Shown here in pieces: positions 34,995-43,477 of a DNA stretch of 64,000 nt (the first letter of the stretch is position 1; each line of letters begins with the position of its first letter). The stretch comes from CAIUGU01 sp963819685 (GTDB lineage: Bacteria; Pseudomonadota; Gammaproteobacteria; Steroidobacterales; Steroidobacteraceae): contig CAWFXI010000009.1 in NCBI GenBank assembly GCA_963819685.1, forward strand, positions 372,001 through 436,000, written 5' to 3'. A model generated the notes under the pieces. That model made no database searches, had not been told where the DNA came from, and saw only the letters and a program-made list of their open reading frames with translations. The translations under genes were made by a program, and so were the position numbers.

Positions 34995-36212
34995 TTGAGT
35001 TCGACAACGGCCTCCAATCGACGCGTCCTGTCGGGCATGCGGCCCACTGGCGAGCTGCACCTCGGCAACTATCACGGTGCCCTGAAGTCGTGGACCGAGC
35101 TGCAGTACCAGTACGAGTGTTACTTCTTTGTTGCCGACATTCATGCGCTGACCACAGGTTACGAGGATCCTTCGAAGCTGGAATCCTTTGTCTGGCAGAT
35201 GGCGGTTGACTGGCTGGCCGCAGGTCTCAACCCATCGGTCTCCACAATCTTCATTCAGTCCCGGGTGCCCGAGCATTCCGAGCTGCACTTGCTGCTGTCG
35301 ATGATCACTCCGCTCGGGTGGCTGGAACGGGTGCCCACCTACAAGGACCAGCAGGAGCAGCTGAAGGACCGGGACCTGGCGACCTACGGCTTCCTTGGTT
35401 ATCCATTGCTGCAGACTGCAGACATCCTCCTCTACAAGCCGAATTTCGTGCCTGTGGGCGAGGATCAGGTGGCCCATGTCGAGGTCACTCGCGAGGTCGC
35501 CCGGCGCTTCAATCATCTGTATGGCCGAGAAGCTGATTTTGAAGTGCGGGTGGAAAAGGCCATCAAGAGTCTCGGTAGTCGCAATGCCACCCAGTATCGC
35601 GAGCTGCGCCGCAAGTATCAGGAGCAGGGCGAGGCCTCCGCACTGGAAAAGGCCCGGTCCATGCTGGAGGCCAATGCACGGTTGACGCTCGCCGACCGGG
35701 AGCGGCTGCTCGGGTATCTGGAAGGCACCGGTCGCAGTATTCTCGTGGAGCCGGATGTCCTGCTGACCGCCAGCCCCAAGGTGCCGGGGCTCGATGGCCG
35801 CAAGATGTCCAAGTCATACGGCAATACCATAGGCTTGCGCGAAGAGCCTGATTCGGTTGCACTCAAGTTGCGGCAGATGCAGACCGACCCGGCGCGCATC
35901 CGCCGTACCGATCCCGGAGACCCGGATAAATGTCCCGTATGGGATCTACATCGAATCTATTCCGACGCAGAGACACAGGCCTGGGTGCAGGCGGGCTGTC
36001 GTTCAGCGGGCATCGGCTGTCTCGATTGCAAGAAGAAGCTCATCGACAAGGTGGTCGCGGAAATCTCGGTCATCCGCCAGCGCGCCCAGGAATACGAAGA
36101 GAATCCGGACCTCGTCCGCACCATCGTTGCCGAGGGCTGCGAGAAGGCGCGGGACCTGGCGCGCCAGACGCTGGAAGAAGTGCACCAGGCCATGGGCATG
36201 AAGTATCGTTGA
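34995..36212 (+). CDS. trpS: Tryptophanyl-tRNA synthetase
   Basis: A 405-residue class I synthetase that charges tRNA-Trp. The HIGH-type motif is TGELHLGNYHGAL (residues 18-30) and KMSKS lies in LDGRKMSKSYGN (near residue 270). It has an extra segment of about 70 residues between the Rossmann core and KMSKS, as in the longer Pseudomonas-type enzymes. The start is TTG 34995 with a purine-rich GAGGGTGAG just before it; no better ATG is in frame. It leads trpS-scpA-scpB-rluB. Confidence 0.95.
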   Translation: MSSTTASNRRVLSGMRPTGELHLGNYHGALKSWTELQYQYECYFFVADIHALTTGYEDPSKLESFVWQMAVDWLAAGLNPSVSTIFIQSRVPEHSELHLLLSMITPLGWLERVPTYKDQQEQLKDRDLATYGFLGYPLLQTADILLYKPNFVPVGEDQVAHVEVTREVARRFNHLYGREADFEVRVEKAIKSLGSRNATQYRELRRKYQEQGEASALEKARSMLEANARLTLADRERLLGYLEGTGRSILVEPDVLLTASPKVPGLDGRKMSKSYGNTIGLREEPDSVALKLRQMQTDPARIRRTDPGDPDKCPVWDLHRIYSDAETQAWVQAGCRSAGIGCLDCKKKLIDKVVAEISVIRQRAQEYEENPDLVRTIVAEGCEKARDLARQTLEEVHQAMGMKYR

Positions 36213-36222
36213 CACCCAGTCC

Positions 36223-37245
36223 ATGAAACCCGAACTCAAACTTGTCGAGGACACCGGCAGCGAACTCACGCAGCCGGAACTGCTGCGCGTGCCGCCCCCG
36301 CAACAGTCGGAGATGCCGTTTGCAATGGTGGACGGTGAAGCCGTCACGGAAATGCCCCGCGATCTCTACATTCCGCCGGATGCGCTGCAGGTTTTCCTGG
36401 AGGCGTTTGAAGGGCCGCTCGACCTGCTGCTCTATCTGATCCGCAAGCAGAACCTTGATGTGCTCGATATTCCCATCGCGGAGGTCACGCGCCAGTATCT
36501 GCAGTACATCGAGGTGATGGACAACCTGCAGCTCGAGCTTGCAGGTGAGTACCTGCTGATGGCCGCCATGCTCGCCGAAATCAAGTCGCGCATGCTGCTG
36601 CCCCGACTCAAAGCGGAAGATGGCGCCGAAGAAGAGGACCCGCGTGCCGAGCTGGTCAGGCGCCTGCAGGAATACGAGCGTTTCAAGAAAGCAGCAGAGG
36701 ATATCGACCGTCTGCCGCGGCTCGAACGCGATGCGCTCTCGACGACGGCCGAACTGGTCGATCGCAAGGTGGTTCGGCTGGTCCCCCAGGTGACGCTGCA
36801 GGAAATGCTGTACGCGCTCAAGGATGTCATCGGCCGGGCCAATATGTTCGCGCACCATCACGTGCAGCGAGAACGCCTGTCCGTCAGACAGCGCATGTCG
36901 GACATCCTGAGCCAGCTCGAGGGTTCGGCATTCATTGAATTCACCGGTCTCTTCAACCCGGAAGAAGGCCGCATGGGTGTGACCGTCACGTTCATCGCGA
37001 TCCTCGAGCTCATGAGGGAAGGGTTGATCGAAATCGTCCAGTCGGAGGTCTATCAACCCATTCACGTTCGCCCTGTATCGGGTGCCGGCAGGCTTACCGT
37101 CGTTGCGGGCACCGATGGCGATGCCGAGAACGAGGCGGCGCTGGCGCAGCCGGCGTACCCTGACGAAAACGACGATCCGGATGAGGAAGCCGGCGGAACG
37201 CCGTCTGTGGTTGACGACAATGACGCTCGTGCCCCTAACGAATGA
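36223..37245 (+). CDS. scpA: Segregation and condensation protein ScpA
   Basis: A 340-residue kleisin subunit of the SMC-ScpAB complex, which compacts and separates chromosomes. The N-terminal region from about residue 50 reads VFLEAFEGPLDLLLYLIRKQ, then VLDIPIAEVTRQYLQYIEVM and YLLMAAMLAEIKSRMLLPRL. A winged-helix C-terminus ends before an acidic tail. The first 45 residues and the acidic tail are extra compared with the usual core. It begins 10 bases after trpS and is followed by scpB. Confidence 0.93.
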   Translation: MKPELKLVEDTGSELTQPELLRVPPPQQSEMPFAMVDGEAVTEMPRDLYIPPDALQVFLEAFEGPLDLLLYLIRKQNLDVLDIPIAEVTRQYLQYIEVMDNLQLELAGEYLLMAAMLAEIKSRMLLPRLKAEDGAEEEDPRAELVRRLQEYERFKKAAEDIDRLPRLERDALSTTAELVDRKVVRLVPQVTLQEMLYALKDVIGRANMFAHHHVQRERLSVRQRMSDILSQLEGSAFIEFTGLFNPEEGRMGVTVTFIAILELMREGLIEIVQSEVYQPIHVRPVSGAGRLTVVAGTDGDAENEAALAQPAYPDENDDPDEEAGGTPSVVDDNDARAPNE

Positions 37246-37290
37246 CACTCAAACCTGATTGCGAAGGCTGAACGCAACGGAACCGAAGCA

Positions 37291-38061
37291 ATGAACGATC
37301 TGCAATTGCCATCATTGATCGAAGCAACGCTGCTCGCAGCGGGCCGGCCCGTTACCGTCCAGCAGCTCATCGAGCTGTTTGACGAGCGTGAACGCCCTAC
37401 GCCTGAGCAGGTTCGGGAAGCACTGAGTCAACTCGTGACTGAGTACGAGCATCGCGGCATCGAACTGTGTGAAGTCGCGAGTGGGTGGCGCGTGCAGGTG
37501 CGTTCCCGGTATGTGGATATCGTTTCGCGCCTGTGGCAGGAGCGGCCGTCGCGCTACTCCCGCGCGTTGCTCGAGACGCTGGCATTGATTGCCTATCGCC
37601 AGCCCATCACCCGTGGTGAGATCGAGGAGATTCGCGGTGTCACGGTCAGTTCAACGATCATGCGGACACTGCAGGAACGAAACTGGATTCGTGTGGTAGG
37701 ACATCGCGAGGTTCCGGGACGGCCCGAGTTGCTGGGAACGACACGCGAGTTTCTCGATTATTTCGGCCTCAAGAGTCTCGATGCACTGCCTTCCCTGGCT
37801 GAACTCAAGGATGTGGAAACGATTGGTGTGCAGCTCGAGCTGCCTTCCGGGGACATGGCCCCCGAACCTGTTGTAGCCGAGGAAGACCCAGAGGCTTCCG
37901 CCGAGAATCTCGAAGGGGACGATTCCGCCGGTGCTGATGAAGATGAGGGCACGTCAGAACAGCGACTGTCGCCCCTGGTTGCAGAAGCCGGCAACGATTC
38001 TAACGATCGCCCCTCGCTACAAGCTCCTGCAAGCGGCTCGCGCGGAGACTCGTGGGAATAG
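37291..38061 (+). CDS. scpB: Segregation and condensation protein ScpB
   Basis: A 256-residue ScpB with two winged helices: LIEATLLAAGRPVTVQQLIE near residue 5, ETLALIAYRQPITRGEIEEI in the middle, and RPELLGTTREFLDYFGLKSL after it. Residues 175-256 are an acidic, disordered-looking tail. It binds ScpA in the SMC complex. Its end overlaps the start of the rluB-like gene by ten bases, which implies coupled translation. Confidence 0.94.
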   Translation: MNDLQLPSLIEATLLAAGRPVTVQQLIELFDERERPTPEQVREALSQLVTEYEHRGIELCEVASGWRVQVRSRYVDIVSRLWQERPSRYSRALLETLALIAYRQPITRGEIEEIRGVTVSSTIMRTLQERNWIRVVGHREVPGRPELLGTTREFLDYFGLKSLDALPSLAELKDVETIGVQLELPSGDMAPEPVVAEEDPEASAENLEGDDSAGADEDEGTSEQRLSPLVAEAGNDSNDRPSLQAPASGSRGDSWE

Positions 38062-38897
38062 CCCCCATAAGCGAGCGCCTGCAGAAACTGCTGGCGCGCC
38101 ACGGACTCGGTTCAAGGCGTCAGATCGAAGAGTGGATTCTCGCGGGCAGAGTCCTGCTGAACGGCACGCCTGCCCAGCTTGGCGATCGCTTTACTCCGGG
38201 CGATCGTCTCGTTGTCGACGGCAAGGATCTCACCGGCAGACTCAGTCTGGAGGCGCCTGGCCGGGTACTTGCGTATCACAAGACTGCAGGTGAAGTGGTC
38301 ACGGCGAACGAGGGGGAAGAAGGCGGGAGTCTTCTCGCCCGGTTGCCGGCCGTCCGCGGAGCCCGCTGGCTCGCGATCAATCCCATGAATGCGGCGGACA
38401 CGGGCTTGCTGCTGCTGTCGAATGATGGTCGTCTGGTCAATGCGCTGAAGCGGCGATCGCCGGCGATCGCTGCGTCATACATGGTGCGTGTGCACGTACC
38501 GGGTCGGGAGGAAGGCGAAGTACCGGAGATCGCCACCCGTGTGCAGCACGATGACCGTGAAGTCGAGTTCACTGCAGTGACGCTCACCGGTGGCGAAGGC
38601 GCAAACCTGTGGTATCGAGTTGATTCGGCGCATGCGGACAGGCGCATCGCGGTTCGCAGCCTGTTTGAATCCCAGGGATTCAAAGTGAGCCGGCTTATCC
38701 AGGTCAGCTATGGAGCCATTGAGTTGCCGCAGGACCTGCCACGCGGTCGCCACCGTGAGTTGTCAGCTGATCAGGCGGCGGCCCTCTATTCCCTCGTGGG
38801 CCTGAAAGAAGTTTCACCCGCTCCGCTCTCGAGGAAACCCTCGCGATCACGACCACCACCCGATCGTCGCGGCGGACCACGAGGTCGCAAGGGCTGA
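38052..38897 (+). CDS. RluB-family pseudouridine synthase homologue lacking catalytic Asp
   Basis: A 281-residue protein in the rluB position after scpB. An S4 RNA-binding domain (ERLQKLLARHGLGSRRQIEE) is followed by a pseudouridine-synthase fold. The active enzyme has GRLDxxTxG; here the aligned segment after RGARW is LAINPMNAADTGLLLLSNDG, so Arg becomes Pro and the catalytic Asp becomes Asn. The second motif, normally GRNREVRRL, is DRRIAVRSL. Both are intact in RluB and RsuA families as I know them. The S4 domain and the overall fold remain (FKVSRLIQVSYGAIELPQDL). I infer an RNA-binding protein without pseudouridylation activity. A basic C-terminal tail of about 25 residues is present. Confidence 0.85.
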   Translation: MGIAPISERLQKLLARHGLGSRRQIEEWILAGRVLLNGTPAQLGDRFTPGDRLVVDGKDLTGRLSLEAPGRVLAYHKTAGEVVTANEGEEGGSLLARLPAVRGARWLAINPMNAADTGLLLLSNDGRLVNALKRRSPAIAASYMVRVHVPGREEGEVPEIATRVQHDDREVEFTAVTLTGGEGANLWYRVDSAHADRRIAVRSLFESQGFKVSRLIQVSYGAIELPQDLPRGRHRELSADQAAALYSLVGLKEVSPAPLSRKPSRSRPPPDRRGGPRGRKG

Positions 38898-38925
38898 AGC
38901 GCCACCTGCTGTCAAGCTTTCAGCT

Positions 38926-38961
38926 AACAGGGTGATGCAAAACCATTTGCAGCACCCTGTT
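38926..38961. terminator. Long hairpin between rluB-like and yciK (likely terminator)
   Basis: AACAGGGTG (38926-38934) pairs with CACCCTGTT (38953-38961), and TGCAAA (38936-38941) with TTTGCA (38946-38951), leaving one mismatch and a four-base loop. It lies 29 bases past the rluB-like stop. No clear U-run follows on either strand, so it may be a structured repeat rather than a classical terminator. Confidence 0.5.
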
Positions 38962-39020
38962 ATTCCGAGTCACGGACGACTTGGGCCTATCGATGAGTCC
39001 TAACTCATTGATTTCGGGAG

Positions 39021-39082
39021 CCAGTGAAAACCGCGCTTTTCGCTGGATCCAGATGCAAAAGGCAAGGACAGACTTTTGCATC
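39021..39082. repeat. Two further inverted repeats in the rluB-yciK gap
   Basis: CCAGTGAAAA (39021-39030) pairs with TTTTCGCTGG (39037-39046), with one G-U-type mismatch, and GATGCAAAAG (39052-39061) pairs perfectly with CTTTTGCATC (39073-39082). GATGCAAAA also occurs at 38934-38942, so the hairpins share sequence. Together with 38926-38961 this gives three hairpins within 160 bases ahead of the yciK stop. The nature of the element is unknown. Confidence 0.5.
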
Positions 39083-39088
39083 AACCTG

Positions 39089-39844
39089 CTAAGGGGGTTG
39101 GCAGTCGAAGCTCTGGCCGGTGACGCCGCGGCTGTCCGGGCCCAGCAAATACAGATACGTCGACAGAATCGAAGAAGCCTCCGCCAGCTGACTGCGGTCT
39201 TCACCTGGATAGGCCTGCAGCCGCATGTTGGTGCGCACTTTGCCTGGATTGACGCTATTGACCCTGATGGCAGGCGATGATTCCAGTTCATCCGCCAGCA
39301 TGTGCATCAAGCCTTCCACCGCCCATTTGGAAACCAGGTAAGCGCCCCAGTACGCGCGTGGGTGACGGACGATGCCACTGGATGTGAACAGCACTGAGGC
39401 GTCGGGCGAGGCCTTGAGCAACGGGAAACAGTAACGCGTCATCAGAAAGGGCGCGTTCACGTTCACGTGCAGCGTTCGCATCCACTTCGGAACGTCGTGA
39501 TGTTCAATTGGCGAGCGGTCGCCGAGCATGCCTGCATTGTGGACCAGGCCATCCAGTCTCCCGAACTCCTTGAGTATGGCCGCGGCGAGGCCCTCGTATT
39601 CGGCAGGCCCGGCCTTCTCGAAATCCAGCGGCAACAGCGATGGACGAGGTCCTCCAGCAGACACGATTTCGTCATTCACTTTCTCAAGCTTGCGCACATT
39701 GCGCCCATGAAGGATGACGGTAGCGCCCAGTGAAGCGCACGCAAGCGCGAGCGACTTGCCAATTCCGTCCCCCGAACCGGTGATCAATATGACGCGTCCT
39801 GCAAGCACTTCGGGACGGGGAACGTAGCTGCGCGGATCGATCAT
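39089..39844 (-). CDS. yciK: Short-chain dehydrogenase (YciK-type)
   Basis: A 251-residue SDR. The cofactor motif is TGSGDGIGKSLALACA (near residue 22), NAG is in LVHNAGML, the active-site Ser is in LFTSSGIV and Tyr-Lys in YWGAYLVSKW. YciK is conserved in gammaproteobacteria but its substrate is unknown. It is the last gene of the mtaD-ubiG-mupP-rmuC operon, as it follows mupP in Pseudomonas. The 60-base gap from the gene before still fits one transcript. Confidence 0.92.
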   Translation of the reverse strand: MIDPRSYVPRPEVLAGRVILITGSGDGIGKSLALACASLGATVILHGRNVRKLEKVNDEIVSAGGPRPSLLPLDFEKAGPAEYEGLAAAILKEFGRLDGLVHNAGMLGDRSPIEHHDVPKWMRTLHVNVNAPFLMTRYCFPLLKASPDASVLFTSSGIVRHPRAYWGAYLVSKWAVEGLMHMLADELESSPAIRVNSVNPGKVRTNMRLQAYPGEDRSQLAEASSILSTYLYLLGPDSRGVTGQSFDCQPP

Positions 39845-39904
39845 GAAGTGGGTCTGCGGATGTGGGTCGATGGAAGCGGGGCGCAGTATAGTTTCAGGTC
39901 GTAC

Positions 39905-40795
39905 TCACAGCCAGCGGGCCGAGCGGGCGGCCTTCCACGACACGATCAGCTTGTCGAAAGGACCAAGCTCGACACGCACCGGTGCTGTGGCGCCGACATG
40001 CCGTCCGATCTGATCAAGGAGCTTGAGATGCAGGCCTGCGGTCACCAGCAACGGTCGGAGTGCGGCACGATCAGGGCCGACGAAGCTGGCCGTGGTTTCC
40101 TTGATGGCTGCCTGCAGCCCGGACTGCGTCGATCGCACGAGGTCCTGAACTCGCGAAGGCCATGGACTGGCACTCAATTCGCGCGTGTCGATACCCGCTG
40201 CGTCCAGCATCGTGAGCGCGAAATGTATTCGACCCGCCCGAGAGTTTGGTCTTAGATCTCGCAAGGCTTCGACTTGCTTGATCAACGCGCCAAGGCGTCC
40301 GGCTGCCTGCAGCGTCGATGGTTCTGCTGCAGACGGGGCCAGTAACCAGCGGGTCGCCAGCTGCGCCAGAGCTCCCCCTGCGCGATCAAAGTAACGCTCT
40401 AGCTCAGGCTCGTCTGCATAGGTTACAAGGGCGAGATCCATCGCAGCGCTTTCAACCAGGCCTTTCAACAGCGAGAGTTCCGGTCCAAGAACATCTTGCG
40501 AGTGTGCCAATGCTCGCGTCGCAGGATGCGCAGGCTTGCCGAGGCTCAAGCGCTCCAGTTCATCGTTCCACCATTTGAGCCGCGTATGAGCCACGTCATG
40601 ATTCGTGCTGCGCGCCGTCGCTGCAAGTTCGTCCTCAAGCAGGTGGAGCGCGACCAGCACATCGCGCTTGTCGGCCTCCGCATAAAGCAGCGAGTAATAG
40701 CGCAGGGAGCCTGGTGGCACCGTCTGCTCGACGAGAGCCGAATCCAGTCGTGTTACCGCGGGCGTGTTCATGTCATTGAGTGCAGGCGGGGTCAC
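39905..40795 (-). CDS. Squalene/phytoene synthase-like protein without DxxxD motifs
   Basis: A 296-residue all-helical protein of the squalene/phytoene synthase fold (SLRYYSLLYAEADKRDVLVA, then HTRLKWWNDELERL). Active enzymes have two DxxxD motifs that bind the diphosphate through Mg2+. Here the first site reads DELAATARS and the second QVEALRDLRPN, so neither has the aspartate pattern. This resembles the mitochondrial assembly factor NDUFAF6, a non-catalytic member. GTG 40795 overlaps the rmuC stop by four bases; ATG 40771 is an alternative. In this operon it lies beside ubiG and mupP. A pseudoenzyme is inferred. Confidence 0.8.
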   Translation of the reverse strand: MTPPALNDMNTPAVTRLDSALVEQTVPPGSLRYYSLLYAEADKRDVLVALHLLEDELAATARSTNHDVAHTRLKWWNDELERLSLGKPAHPATRALAHSQDVLGPELSLLKGLVESAAMDLALVTYADEPELERYFDRAGGALAQLATRWLLAPSAAEPSTLQAAGRLGALIKQVEALRDLRPNSRAGRIHFALTMLDAAGIDTRELSASPWPSRVQDLVRSTQSGLQAAIKETTASFVGPDRAALRPLLVTAGLHLKLLDQIGRHVGATAPVRVELGPFDKLIVSWKAARSARWL

Positions 40796-42099
40796 GTCGG
40801 CGGCTGCGAAGAATCTCCAGTTGTGTCGCCGGCATCGCCGCCGGGGCCTTCGAGGGTCCGGGTCAGTTTGTCGATGGCTTCAATGGGTTCGATGGTCTTT
40901 TCAGGTCGAACGCCCAGTTCGGTGAATTTGCGTGCCCCAGGCAGTACCTGCCGCTCCAGCGAGCCCACCGCACTGTTGAAGGCCTCGACACTGCCGCTCA
41001 AGTTGCGGCTCAGTTTGTTCAGGTGTCCGGCGAAGACGGCAAGCCGCTTGTAGAGATCCTCGGCCAGTGTCCGGATCAGTTCGGCATTTTCCGCGAGTGC
41101 AGTCTGCCGCCAGCCGTAGGCCACCGCCTTGAGTAATGCGATGAAGCTGGTGGGCGTCGCGATGATGACATCCTGGCGGATGGCATCTTCGAGCAACGAG
41201 GGATTCTCGGCCAGGGCGGCGCTCAGGAACTGATCGCCGGGGATAAACAGAATGACGAAGTCGGGACTCTTCGCGAACTGCGACCAGTAACTCTTGGCGC
41301 CCAGTTGTCTGACTCGTTCACTGATCGCCTGCGCGTGACGTCTCAGGGCGATATCGCGTACCTCGTCGGTAGAGGCTTCGATGGCTTCGAGATAGGCATC
41401 AAGAGGTGTCTTCACGTCGACGACGAGATCACGCCCATCAGGCATGTGGATCACCATGTCGGGACGCAGATTGCCGTCATCGTTGCGCACATGTAGCTGT
41501 TCGGTGAAGTCGCAGTGCTCGATCATCCCGGCAAGTTCTGCCAGCCGCTTGAGGGTCAACTCTCCCCACTGGCCGCGGACTTCGGGGCGACGCAGCGAGT
41601 TCACCAGCGTGCGGGTCTCCTTCTGCAAGGCCTGCTGCCCCAGTGTCACGGCCTCCAGGGAAGCCTTCAACGAGCCGAAGGATTCCGCGCGATCCTTTTC
41701 AATGCTGCCGATCTGCCGTTCTGTCTTGGCCAGCGCTTCCTTGATGGGATGCAGCAGCGACTCAATGGCTTTCTCTCGTTCCGCAAGGGCGCTGCTGGCC
41801 GCCTGCTGGTGCTGTCCCAGATGCTCCCTGGCGAGCTGCAAGAAGACTTCGCTGTTTGAGCGCAGGGAAGCACCTGCCAGCGCATCGAAACTCGCGCGTA
41901 TCTTTTCGATGGCACGTTCCTGCGCCTCGTCACGCTCACTTTCGATCTGTTGCTGCGACTTGATCTCGGCTTCCAGCAGCGCCGCCTTGATGTCGAGTTC
42001 GCGCGAACGGCGGTGACCCCACCACAATCCGGCGAGTCCACCCATGACGATGCCTAGCAGCAGCGTACCGACGGCAAGGATCAGCTGTTCGGTGGTCAT
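40792..42099 (-). CDS. rmuC: DNA recombination protein RmuC
   Basis: A 435-residue RmuC. Residues 6-27 make a membrane helix, followed by a long coiled coil (to about residue 140) and the RmuC nuclease-like core: RGQWGELTLKRLAELAGMIE, MPDGRDLVVDVKTPLDAYLE and FVILFIPGDQFLSAAL. The D-V-K segment belongs to a PD-(D/E)XK-type fold. It limits inversion at short repeats in E. coli. ATG 42099 is chosen because it overlaps the mupP/gph stop; the open frame to 42291 lies inside that gene. Confidence 0.94.
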   Translation of the reverse strand: MTTEQLILAVGTLLLGIVMGGLAGLWWGHRRSRELDIKAALLEAEIKSQQQIESERDEAQERAIEKIRASFDALAGASLRSNSEVFLQLAREHLGQHQQAASSALAEREKAIESLLHPIKEALAKTERQIGSIEKDRAESFGSLKASLEAVTLGQQALQKETRTLVNSLRRPEVRGQWGELTLKRLAELAGMIEHCDFTEQLHVRNDDGNLRPDMVIHMPDGRDLVVDVKTPLDAYLEAIEASTDEVRDIALRRHAQAISERVRQLGAKSYWSQFAKSPDFVILFIPGDQFLSAALAENPSLLEDAIRQDVIIATPTSFIALLKAVAYGWRQTALAENAELIRTLAEDLYKRLAVFAGHLNKLSRNLSGSVEAFNSAVGSLERQVLPGARKFTELGVRPEKTIEPIEAIDKLTRTLEGPGGDAGDTTGDSSQPPT

Positions 42100-42776
42100 G
42101 AGATCGACTGAGAGACCGCGAGTGGCCGTAACCATGAAACCAGCTCCATGGGTTCCCGTACCTTGCCGTCGGCCTGCCATTGATCGGGTTCGTCGCTCTG
42201 ACCGAGGTAACCCCATTCGGCTACAACAGTGAGCATGCCGGCCGCTTTGCCCGCCTTGATATCGCGTTCGGCATCGCCGACGTACAAGCACTGTGCGGGG
42301 GCTTTGCCGATGATGCCCGCGGCGTGCAGCAAGGGAAGGGGATGAGGCTTGCGTTCAGCGACCGTGTCGCCACTCACTACGCAGCCATTGGTAGGCCGGA
42401 GATCCAGCCGTTCGAGCAGGGGATCGGTCAGCCACGCGGGTTTATTCGTGACGACGCCCCAGGCCAGCCCATGCTTCTCAAGGTGCTGGAAGACTGCATC
42501 GAAACCAGCAAACAGCCGCGTATTGTTGCCGAGCATGGCGCGATAGATGTCCAGGAAGCGTACCCGGAGTCGTTCGAACTCATCGGGAGTGGCATCACCG
42601 AACGCCAGATTGACCATTCTGATGGAGCCGTGGGAGACGGTGGGCCGGATCACGTCGAAGGGCAGGGGTGCCCGGCTTTCCTCATCGCGCAGGACGTTCA
42701 AGGCTTCCGCCATTTCAGGAGCGGTATCCAGCAACGTGCCATCCAGGTCCAGCAGCAGTGCACTGACCTGATTCAT
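42096..42776 (-). CDS. mupP: HAD phosphatase, MupP/Gph type
   Basis: A 226-residue HAD phosphatase with the nucleophile motif LLLDLDGTLLDTAPEM (residues 8-23), the GVVTNK segment and YVGDAERDIKAGKAAGM. Automatic calls would be phosphoglycolate phosphatase, but its place directly after ubiG and near yciK is that of Pseudomonas MupP (PA3172), which removes phosphate from MurNAc-6-phosphate in cell-wall recycling. I favour MupP from context only. It overlaps ubiG by four bases upstream and rmuC by four bases downstream. Confidence 0.88.
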   Translation of the reverse strand: MNQVSALLLDLDGTLLDTAPEMAEALNVLRDEESRAPLPFDVIRPTVSHGSIRMVNLAFGDATPDEFERLRVRFLDIYRAMLGNNTRLFAGFDAVFQHLEKHGLAWGVVTNKPAWLTDPLLERLDLRPTNGCVVSGDTVAERKPHPLPLLHAAGIIGKAPAQCLYVGDAERDIKAGKAAGMLTVVAEWGYLGQSDEPDQWQADGKVREPMELVSWLRPLAVSQSIS

Positions 42777-43468
42777 GCCGTGCGCGTCCCGTGCATCAGG
42801 TAATTTGTATCGACGGCCGCGCCCAGTCGGGCGCTACGCGCCAGCGGGTTGTATTCGATTCCGGCGATGTCCTTTACATCGATACCGACGGTCCTGCACC
42901 AGCCTGCCAGCTCTGCAGGCCTTATGAAGCGTTCGTAGGAATGCGTGCCTTTGGGTAGCAGTCCCGCGATGTATTCGGCCCCGACGACAGCGAGCAGGTA
43001 AGACTTCAATGTGCGATTCAGTGTTGAGAAAAAGACATGTCCTCCCGGCTTCACCAGCTTGACGATTGCAGCGACGATCTGCTGCGGATCCGGCACGTGT
43101 TCCAGCATTTCGAGGCAAGTGACCACGTCATACGTGCCTGCATTACTGGCGGCGTGTGTCTCTACCGACTCGACTTTGTAGCGGACCTGAACTCCTGCTT
43201 CGAGTGCATGCAGGGTGGCAACCTCGATGGCCGTCTGTCCAAGATCGATACCTGTTACCCGGGCGCCCCGACGTGCCATGGCTTCACTGAGCAGACCTCC
43301 CCCGCAGCCGACATCCAGGACGGCGCAACCCGCCAGGGGCGCCCGTTGTTCGATGAAAGCCAGGCGAACAGGATTGAGGTCGTGCAGTGGGCGAAATTCG
43401 CCTTCGGGATCCCACCAACGGGACGCCGTGGCTTCGAAGCGGGCAATTTCTGCCGGGTCATGGGACAT
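42773..43468 (-). CDS. ubiG: Ubiquinone biosynthesis O-methyltransferase UbiG
   Basis: A 231-residue SAM methyltransferase for both O-methylations of ubiquinone synthesis. It begins with the family opening EIARFEATASRWWDPEGEFR (residue 7) and PLHDLNPVRL, has SAM motif I VLDVGCGGGLLSEAMARRG, and later EMLEHVPDP and FFSTLNRTLKSYLLAVVGAE. It lies nine bases from the mtaD-like gene and overlaps the phosphatase gene. Cytosolic or membrane-associated with the Ubi complex. Confidence 0.96.
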   Translation of the reverse strand: MSHDPAEIARFEATASRWWDPEGEFRPLHDLNPVRLAFIEQRAPLAGCAVLDVGCGGGLLSEAMARRGARVTGIDLGQTAIEVATLHALEAGVQVRYKVESVETHAASNAGTYDVVTCLEMLEHVPDPQQIVAAIVKLVKPGGHVFFSTLNRTLKSYLLAVVGAEYIAGLLPKGTHSYERFIRPAELAGWCRTVGIDVKDIAGIEYNPLARSARLGAAVDTNYLMHGTRTA

Positions 43469-43477
43469 GGTAGGCCT

